A stretch of DNA of 27,663 nucleotides from CAZNYN01 sp964577295 (GTDB lineage: Bacteria > Synergistota > Synergistia > Synergistales > Synergistaceae): the NCBI GenBank assembly GCA_964577295.1, contig CAZNYN010000023.1:1-27663 (forward strand), given 5' to 3'. Positions 23,319-27,663 of the stretch are shown here, in pieces. The translations under genes and the position numbers were made by a program. Position 1 is the first letter of the stretch. The number at the start of each line of letters is the position of its first letter. The notes under the pieces are model-generated. The model saw nothing but the letters and a program-made list of their open reading frames with translations. It was not told the DNA's origin and did no database searches.

Positions 23319-24098
23319 TCAGCTATGGCAATTTTCTGTAAAGCCGTCTATTGTCAGCACTTGTCCGCTGATTTTTTCTCCCGAATGTGAGCATAGGAAA
23401 AAGCACATGTCGGCGATATCCTGGGCATCAATAAATGTGTGAAGCGCCGTCTGGTTAAGATAGCCGTCTCTTACTTCCTGCGGAGTAAGCCCAAGAGCCG
23501 CGGCTTCCCGCTCGATAACTCCGTTTATGCGTGCCCCCTCAACACATCCGGGGCAGACAGTGTTAACTCTGATCTTGAATTCTCCCAGCTCAAGAGCTAA
23601 AGACTTTGTGAAGCCTACAGTGGCCCACTTCGAAGCAGAATAGGGAGTCCTCAAAGGATACCCAAAAAGACCGGCGGTAGAGCCAATATTGATTATTGCT
23701 CCGCCTCCTGCCTGAATCAAAAACGGAACGGCAAGTTTTGTGCAGAAAAACTGACTGTTAATGTTAGTAGCCATAGTATGCTCCCACGCTTCCGGTGTAA
23801 TAGAATCCACCCGGCCTGTGGGACCTGCTATTCCCGCATTATTGACAATAAAATCCAACCCGCCCATACTTTGCTCCACATCATTAAAAACCCGCTGTAC
23901 ATCTGCATAAACAGAAACATCGGCCGCAGTGAAGCTAACCCCCGGCATCTCCGCGGCGCACTTTTCCAGCTTCTCACGCGTTCTGCTGCAAATATGTACC
24001 GATGCTCCCGCTTGGTAAAAAGTCTTTGCAATAGCTTTGCCTATACCTTCCGAACCTGCCGTAACCAAAACCTTTTTGCCTTTGAAAGTTTGCTCCAT
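23319..24098 (-). CDS. short-chain dehydrogenase/reductase (SDR)
   Basis: A classical 259-aa SDR that would oxidise or reduce a hydroxy/keto group with NAD(P)(H). The Rossmann motif is TAGSEGIGKA (13-22), the NNAG motif is at 86-89, and the catalytic set is S140, Y153 and K157 (YSASK). An arginine in CSRTREK (R39 and R41) just after beta-2 hints at NADP preference. GGAGG seven bases upstream supports the start. It is the first gene of the operon and lies 18 bp before the aconitase-X large-subunit gene, so its substrate is probably a hydroxy-acid or amino acid intermediate upstream or downstream of the dehydration. The specific substrate cannot be assigned. Confidence 0.9.
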   Translation of the reverse strand: MEQTFKGKKVLVTAGSEGIGKAIAKTFYQAGASVHICSRTREKLEKCAAEMPGVSFTAADVSVYADVQRVFNDVEQSMGGLDFIVNNAGIAGPTGRVDSITPEAWEHTMATNINSQFFCTKLAVPFLIQAGGGAIINIGSTAGLFGYPLRTPYSASKWATVGFTKSLALELGEFKIRVNTVCPGCVEGARINGVIEREAAALGLTPQEVRDGYLNQTALHTFIDAQDIADMCFFLCSHSGEKISGQVLTIDGFTENCHS

Positions 24099-24129
24099 GT
24101 AAATTCCTCCACTTTGTAAGCGCTATTTT

Positions 24130-24155
24130 GTTCTATTGAACGGGACACAGTGTCC
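24130..24155. promoter_or_regulatory. double-palindrome operator, probable IclR-type site
   Basis: Two adjacent palindromes lie between the SDR operon and the IclR gene: GTTC-TATT-GAAC (24130-24141) and GGACAC-A-GTGTCC (24143-24155). They sit downstream of the SDR promoter start point, in a position to block elongation or initiation. Confidence 0.6.
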
Positions 24156-24173
24156 TATTTATTTTTAAATATG

Positions 24174-24202
24174 ATACTAGCACTTACATCCGAGCAAGTC
24201 AA
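24174..24202 (-). promoter_or_regulatory. promoter of the SDR/aconitase-X operon
   Basis: On the minus strand TTGACT (24197-24202) and TAGTAT (24174-24179) are separated by 17 bases, with TGC directly before the -10. The start point would be near 24167, upstream of the double palindrome. Confidence 0.65.
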
Positions 24203-24229
24203 GATTTCGTGCCGACTTAATGATAAGTG

Positions 24230-24238
24230 TGGTATATT
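24230..24238 (+). promoter_or_regulatory. extended -10 of the IclR gene
   Basis: TGG-TATATT is an extended -10 about 35 bases ahead of the IclR ATG. No good -35 is visible, which would suit autoregulated low expression. Confidence 0.4.
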
Positions 24239-24273
24239 TGAGGGCAGGTTAAACATTTAGGAGGCTGTAAAAT

Positions 24274-25020
24274 ATGGAAATGTCAGCAATAGACAAAGCC
24301 GTAGCTATTATAGAGCTGCTTGCCTCGGCAAAAGAAGAAATGAGTATAAGAGAGCTTGAGCGCGAGTCAAACATATCAAAATCCACTATACACAGGATAT
24401 TGCAGAATTTGCAGCAGCGCGGCTGGGCGGCTCAGAATAAAAACACGGAACGCTACAATATAGGCTTGCGTTTTCTATTTTTGTATAATACAGACTCCTT
24501 CTATCGCCGTTTCTCTGACACTGCAAGACCCATAATAGACGGTTTGGTAACTGCTACAGGGCAGACTGCTCTAATTTCGATCTTAGATAAAGGGGAAGGG
24601 CTCTGCATTCTTGCAAAAACACCTTCGACAATATTGCAGTATGCCGCTTATACAGGAATGCGCTTTCCAATTTATGCCGGGGCCACCGGGAAAATTTTGC
24701 TTGCCTATGCTCCCTGTGAAATAAGAGAAAAAGTTTTGCAAAGCGACAAAGTCCGTGTTGCGCCTAATACAATAACAGAAGAAAAAATTCTGCGCGAAGA
24801 GATAGCAAAAATACGCAGCGACGGATTTGCATTCAGCACAAAAGAACTGCAAAATCAAACCTCGGGCATCAGCGTACCGATACTGACCGAACAGGGGGAA
24901 CTGATAGCTCAGTTCGGTATAGCCGGGCCGGCCGCCGATTTTGAGAACAGATTCTCTTCATTCCTTGAAGAAGTTCAAAACGCGGCAAAGTCATTTACAT
25001 ATGCGCTGAACCAAGGATAG
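24274..25020 (+). CDS. IclR-family transcriptional regulator
   Basis: A 248-aa IclR regulator. Residues about 3-60 form the winged HTH (VAIIELLASAKEEMSIRELERE, SNISKSTIHRILQNLQQRGW). Residues about 75-245 form the GAF-like effector domain, with GQTALISILDKGEGLCI, MRFPIYAGATGKILLAYAP, LQNQTSGISVPILTEQGELIAQFGIAG. GGAGG nine bases upstream supports the ATG at 24274; an ATG two codons further is an alternative. It is divergent from the SDR/aconitase-X operon and probably regulates it through the palindromes between them. Members of this family commonly control aromatic, sugar acid or hydroxyproline-type catabolism, so the effector is likely the AcnX substrate or a product. Confidence 0.92.
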   Translation: MEMSAIDKAVAIIELLASAKEEMSIRELERESNISKSTIHRILQNLQQRGWAAQNKNTERYNIGLRFLFLYNTDSFYRRFSDTARPIIDGLVTATGQTALISILDKGEGLCILAKTPSTILQYAAYTGMRFPIYAGATGKILLAYAPCEIREKVLQSDKVRVAPNTITEEKILREEIAKIRSDGFAFSTKELQNQTSGISVPILTEQGELIAQFGIAGPAADFENRFSSFLEEVQNAAKSFTYALNQG

Positions 25021-25100
25021 ACCCCCTCTTTTTATTAAGGGCAATCTTATCTCGCAGCAGAATTTTCGATACATCCAAAACATTAATCTTTAACGGGAAA

Positions 25101-25175
25101 TATGAGCGCGGCAAAATAGACGGCATAACAGACCGCCCGATACACAACTACATGGAAAACAATTCTGTTATTTAA
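25101..25175 (+). pseudogene. remnant of an ABC transporter ATPase 3' end
   Basis: Bases 25110-25159 match 15793-15842, the 3' end of the BMP-type ATPase gene, at 41 of 50 positions and in the same reading frame, giving GKIDGITDRP where the intact gene has GEIDGIIDRP. The frame ends at TAA 25173-25175. Similarity fades upstream of 25101 and no start or Walker motif is present, so it is a decayed tail rather than a gene. It may mark the site of a former transporter operon. Confidence 0.6.
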
Positions 25176-25286
25176 TAGCAAGGATTCAAGTATAATAATA
25201 TTATTGCGGAATTAAGTGCTTGTTTGAATTTCTTCAACTTTGAGTTCTTGTGTAATTAACAAGAATACTTAATTTTGTATATATAT

Positions 25287-25314
25287 TTTACAATAATTGA
25301 TTTTGCTGTATAAT
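25287..25314 (+). promoter_or_regulatory. promoter of the TAXI binding-protein gene
   Basis: TTTACA (25287-25292), a 16-base spacer and a perfect TATAAT (25309-25314). The transcript would carry a leader of about 310 nt before the TAXI gene. Confidence 0.65.
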
Positions 25315-25363
25315 ACGACAATTGTCAAAAATCCAACGAAAGTTGTTTTGGGGAGGAAATACT

Positions 25364-25402
25364 GTGAGCGCACTTTTGTTCAAACATATGACATTCACTT
25401 GA
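25364..25402 (+). CDS. possible leader mini-ORF 1
   Basis: A GTG-started 12-codon frame (MSALLFKHMTFT) with GGGGAGG seven bases upstream, an ideal site. It ends just before the leader hairpin. It may be a leader peptide or the start of a gene otherwise lost; no homology can be judged at this length. Confidence 0.3.
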   Translation: MSALLFKHMTFT

Positions 25403-25581
25403 CGAGTTTGCATGATGCAGGGACTGCATTATGCCGGGAATGTCGTTGTCTTGGCGGGAAATTCTGCGGCTTACGGAAGTTTACTCTCCTTTTTGTTGTT
25501 ATCTGCCCGTATCTCCTAGATATCCGACTCTCCCTCAGCCTATGTCGTCCTGTTAGTAATTTCGTATAGGAGGTTCTGCAA

Positions 25582-25614
25582 ATGCGGAATCACAGATGTG
25601 CTATGAAATTATAA
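25582..25614 (+). CDS. possible leader mini-ORF 2
   Basis: An ATG-started 10-codon frame (MRNHRCAMKL) with AGGAGG eight bases upstream. Its stop codon overlaps the AAAGGAG site used by the TAXI gene, an arrangement that would couple translation of the two. Confidence 0.3.
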   Translation: MRNHRCAMKL

Positions 25615-25633
25615 AAGGAGTGTACTTATTCAC

Positions 25634-26584
25634 ATGAAAAGTTTTAAAACGTCAATCGTAACAGCGGTGCTTGTGCTTTTGGTCTTCTCGGCGGCGGCAT
25701 TTGCCGATACATTTATAAATATTAGTACCGGCCCTACCGGCGGAACGTATTATCCCGTCGGTTCCGGAATAGCCAAAATATGGACAGACCACATGCCCGG
25801 CATAAAGTCGACAGCTCAGGCGAGCGGCGGTACGCGCAACAATATTCAACTGATGGAAAAAGGCAATGCCGAAGTCATTTTTGCGGACGGACTTTATTAT
25901 GATGCGTACAACGGATTGGCTAGCTACAAGGGTGAACCGAAAAAGTTTATGCGCGCACTTGTGCCGCTCTATCCCGAGGCTGTACATATTGTTGTGCTGA
26001 AGGAGAGCGGAATAAAGACAATCCGGGATTTGAAGGGCAAGAGAGTTTCTGTCGGCGCGGTGGGCGGCAGTGTGACACTGACTGCGGAGGCTCTTTTTAA
26101 ATTTGCGGGACTTGATCCCGAAAAGGATGTCAAGCGCGAATACCTTGGGCACAGCGAGTCTGTTTCCGCTCTTATGGACAAGCAGATAGATGCCGCCATT
26201 ACGGTAGGAGCGATAGGAATAGCGAGTGTTGTTGAGCCGATGACGCTTGGCATCGTCAATCTTATTGATGTTCCCGATGATCTTGTCGCAAAGATGATTA
26301 AGCAGACTCCTTACTTTGCAAAGATGACAATTCCTGCCGGGAGCTACAAAGGGCAGACAAAACCTATTCACACATTCAGCAGCCCCAATATTCTTGCGGT
26401 CAACAAGAATGTTGACGAAAAAACAGCGTATCTAATGACCAAAACGCTCTTTGAAAATAAGGGCTACCTTGTTACTATCAGCGCGAGAATGGCCGCGATG
26501 AATCCTTCAAATGTTAAAGACATAAGAATACCTCTGCACCAGGGCGCCGCCAAGTACTACAAAGAAAAAGGGATTATTAAATAG
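25634..26584 (+). CDS. TAXI-family TRAP transporter solute-binding protein
   Basis: A 316-aa periplasmic binding protein of the TAXI class of TRAP transporters. A Sec signal peptide (MKSFKTS, hydrophobic core, AAAFADTF) without a lipobox is followed by the hallmark ISTGPTGGTYYPVGSGIAKI, TAQASGGTRNNIQLMEKG, and LKGKRVSVGAVGGSVTLTAE. Its usual partner, a fused DctQM-type TRAP permease, is not in the window: the next genes are ppnP and an AGCS symporter, so it is an orphan here. TAXI proteins typically carry glutamate or other dicarboxylates and amino-acid-like acids; this one's ligand is unknown. The ribosome-binding site AGGAG is 13 bases upstream, longer than optimal. Transcribed from the long leader upstream. 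Confidence 0.92.
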   Translation: MKSFKTSIVTAVLVLLVFSAAAFADTFINISTGPTGGTYYPVGSGIAKIWTDHMPGIKSTAQASGGTRNNIQLMEKGNAEVIFADGLYYDAYNGLASYKGEPKKFMRALVPLYPEAVHIVVLKESGIKTIRDLKGKRVSVGAVGGSVTLTAEALFKFAGLDPEKDVKREYLGHSESVSALMDKQIDAAITVGAIGIASVVEPMTLGIVNLIDVPDDLVAKMIKQTPYFAKMTIPAGSYKGQTKPIHTFSSPNILAVNKNVDEKTAYLMTKTLFENKGYLVTISARMAAMNPSNVKDIRIPLHQGAAKYYKEKGIIK

Positions 26585-26660
26585 CTTGCGGGTAGACTTA
26601 TAGCAAAAATACCTCTATCATATTGTTACAAAATTTAATTTCCGGGAGGTCGTATTTTCA

Positions 26661-26984
26661 ATGATTGAAAAGCTCGAAAACGTGACTGCGGTTGCGAAGG
26701 CGAATGTTTATTTTGACGGCAAAGTCGTCAGCCACACAATTTACACAGCGGACGGCGACCGTAAGACATTAGGTCTTTTCATGCCGGGGGACTATGAATT
26801 CGGCACGGGAGATGCGGAGATAATGGACATAATAGACGGTGTGTGCCAAGTCCGTCTGCCCGAAACATCCGAATATGTCGAGATAAAGGCAGGAGAGAGC
26901 TTCAATCTGCCCGGCAACAGCAAGTTCGGCTTCCGCTGCTATGTGCCCGTGCAGTACGTCTGCAGCTACATACCGGTAAAGTAA
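26661..26984 (+). CDS. ppnP: pyrimidine/purine nucleoside phosphorylase PpnP
   Basis: A 107-aa cupin-fold enzyme of the DUF1255/YaiE family, which phosphorolyses a broad range of nucleosides to base and ribose-1-phosphate. Family segments: KANVYFDGKVVSHTI, GLFMPGDYEFGTGDAEIMDIIDG, VRLPETSEYVEIKAGESFNLPGNSKF and YVCSYI at the C-terminus. It is slightly longer at the N-terminus than the E. coli protein (94 aa). GGGAGG about 11 bases upstream supports the start. It lies 76 bp after the TAXI gene on the same strand. With the nucleoside-type BMP importer elsewhere in the window it would make imported nucleosides usable, though the two are 11 kb apart. Confidence 0.9.
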   Translation: MIEKLENVTAVAKANVYFDGKVVSHTIYTADGDRKTLGLFMPGDYEFGTGDAEIMDIIDGVCQVRLPETSEYVEIKAGESFNLPGNSKFGFRCYVPVQYVCSYIPVK

Positions 26985-27010
26985 AAATTTCCGCGTTTTG
27001 ACACTAAATG

Positions 27011-27050
27011 CGCCGATTGGATTTCGCAGGGAATCCGACCGGCGTATTTT
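27011..27050 (+). terminator. terminator after ppnP
   Basis: CGCCG (27011-27015) pairs with CGGCG (27040-27044), with an inner GGATT/AATCC stem, followed by TATTTTTA. It closes the ppnP transcript. Confidence 0.7.
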
Positions 27051-27051
27051 T

Positions 27052-27398
27052 ATGCTTTCCGGGCATTGGAGGCAGCAAACATTGTCATGGCGCAAATTGG
27101 ACATAAAAAAAGAAAATTTTGCCAAATTATTGTCGGTTATAATACCAAAATAATAAAAAAAGTACATGCGATTCACAAAAATACATTAAATAGGGGTGCC
27201 GCACTGCTGCAGTGATTTCAGACCATATACAAGTCTGAATCTTCTCGCCTAATTATCTTAGATAAATACTGCATTTTGACAGAAACATAGTAAGTTTCAG
27301 CTCCGTAACTGCGAAAGAAAATTATTCAACTATTTTTTACAATAACTTATATTAGTTGCCGTGCACTGCAGTATATCAATTATGGGGGGAATGGCTTT
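27052..27398 (+). promoter_or_regulatory. gene-free region upstream of the AGCS gene
   Basis: No gene is visible. A TATAAT (27138-27143) lacks a convincing -35; if used, it gives a ~250-nt leader. Hairpins CACTGC-T-GCAGTG (27202-27214) and TTCAGAC/GTCTGAA (27217-27239) lie in it, and a second TATATT occurs near 27345. Which promoter drives the symporter cannot be settled by eye. Confidence 0.3.
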
Positions 27399-27663
27399 AT
27401 GTTAGCTTTTGTTGAGAACGCGCTCGGTACTTTGGTGGATATTTTGTGGGGCCCCACGCTTTTAATAAGTTTAATCGGAACGGGAATATGGTTCACTCTT
27501 ATCACAAAATTTTGGCCCCTGAGAAAGTTCGGGACGGTATTAAAGCGCTGTCTTAACATCGGCGAGGACAAAGCCATGGCAAAGGCTCCCGGGATTATCT
27601 CGCCTTATCAGGCGGCAAGTATAGCCATAGCAGGCGCAATAGGCACAGGCAATATAGGCGGTG
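27399..27663 (+). CDS. alanine/glycine:cation symporter (AGCS), partial
   Basis: The first 88 codons of an AGCS-family Na+ (or H+):alanine/glycine symporter, cut by the window end. The reading frame begins MLAFVENALGTLVDILWGP, continues with a TM segment (LLISLIGTGIWFTLITKFWPL), and ends in ASIAIAGAIGTGNIGG, which matches the conserved A-x-x-x-G-T-G-N-I-x-G motif of the family's second helix region. The ATG at 27399 follows GGGGGGA by eight bases; an earlier ATG at 27391 stops after four codons. It is the only AGCS gene seen and would import amino acids for fermentation. Confidence 0.85.
   Translation, partial: MLAFVENALGTLVDILWGPTLLISLIGTGIWFTLITKFWPLRKFGTVLKRCLNIGEDKAMAKAPGIISPYQAASIAIAGAIGTGNIGG

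Larger units (their letters stand above)
25322..25633 (+). promoter_or_regulatory. long 5' leader with hairpin and two mini-ORFs
   Basis: This gene-free stretch lies between the TATAAT promoter and the TAXI start. It contains two very short reading frames with good ribosome-binding sites (25364-25402 and 25582-25614). It also holds a strong hairpin, GCATGATGCAG (25410-25420) against CTGCATTATGC (25424-25434), one G-U pair, three-base loop. I recognise no known riboswitch class. It could be a leader-peptide control region or the scar of a deleted gene. Confidence 0.45.

Noticed and set aside
27202..27239. two small hairpins upstream of the AGCS gene as a riboswitch
   Set aside because: They do not match any riboswitch class I know (glycine and lysine considered).
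1..27663. CRISPR array, insertion sequence, integrase or attachment site
   Set aside because: No regularly spaced direct repeats, transposase or recombinase reading frame, or flanking target duplication was seen.

Overview
The window is 27.7 kb of bacterial chromosome from what looks like an anaerobic amino-acid-fermenting bacterium. The mix is a multi-subunit flavin/Fe-S amino acid dehydrogenase, a BMP-type nucleoside ABC transporter, a TAXI-type TRAP binding protein, an SSS symporter, an AGCS symporter and ferredoxin-like proteins. The Sec signal peptides lack a lipobox. This gene content fits Synergistota (Synergistes/Cloacibacillus-like) best, with anaerobic Firmicutes as the alternative; this is an inference from gene content, since no 16S or marker gene is present. 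The sequence is a draft assembly: positions 1872-1971 are exactly 100 Ns inside jetC.

Layout. (1) 200-5936, minus strand: a four-gene Wadjet anti-plasmid operon, jetA-jetB-jetC-jetD, with its own extended -10 promoter. (2) 6028-6212: a terminator hairpin next to a 131-bp imperfect palindrome whose loop can pair with its flank, a candidate structured RNA. (3) 6273-10593, minus: a YheO/DauR-like regulator followed by five tightly packed genes: a [2Fe-2S] protein, an NAD(P)/FAD-type subunit, a 2x[4Fe-4S] protein, a BFD-type [2Fe-2S] protein and a DAO-family flavoprotein. This is an opine/hydroxyproline/proline dehydrogenase-type complex. (4) 10892-15876: a complete BMP-family ABC importer split into three transcription units, two permeases and a binding protein on the minus strand and a double ATPase on the plus strand. 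(5) 16005-20797, minus: a five-gene operon of a polyferredoxin-like protein, an SSS symporter, a small two-TM protein, an unrecognised 180-aa protein and a histidine-ammonia-lyase-family protein that has lost the MIO-forming Ala-Ser-Gly triad. A divergent GntR/FCD regulator with a palindromic operator faces it. (6) 21701-25020: an aconitase-X pair and an SDR dehydrogenase under a divergent IclR regulator with two palindromes. (7) 25021-25633: a remnant of an ABC ATPase 3' end and a ~310-nt leader with two ribosome-binding-site-led mini-ORFs. (8) 25634-27663, plus: a TAXI binding protein, the nucleoside phosphorylase ppnP, and the start of an AGCS symporter cut by the window edge.

How it fits together. 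Apart from Wadjet, the window is an accessory catabolic region in which each uptake or degradation unit has its own regulator. The most unusual part is region 5. Transport, a non-canonical lyase, an unknown protein and an Fe-S protein lie in one operon under a dedicated regulator, and the lyase lacks exactly the three residues that make the usual electrophilic cofactor, so it should not be called histidine ammonia-lyase. Region 6 pairs aconitase X with an SDR, where characterised bacterial versions act on hydroxyproline with a ketimine reductase. Its substrate may therefore also be new, or it may belong to the same regional theme of proline-type or betaine-type amino acid breakdown as regions 3 and 5.
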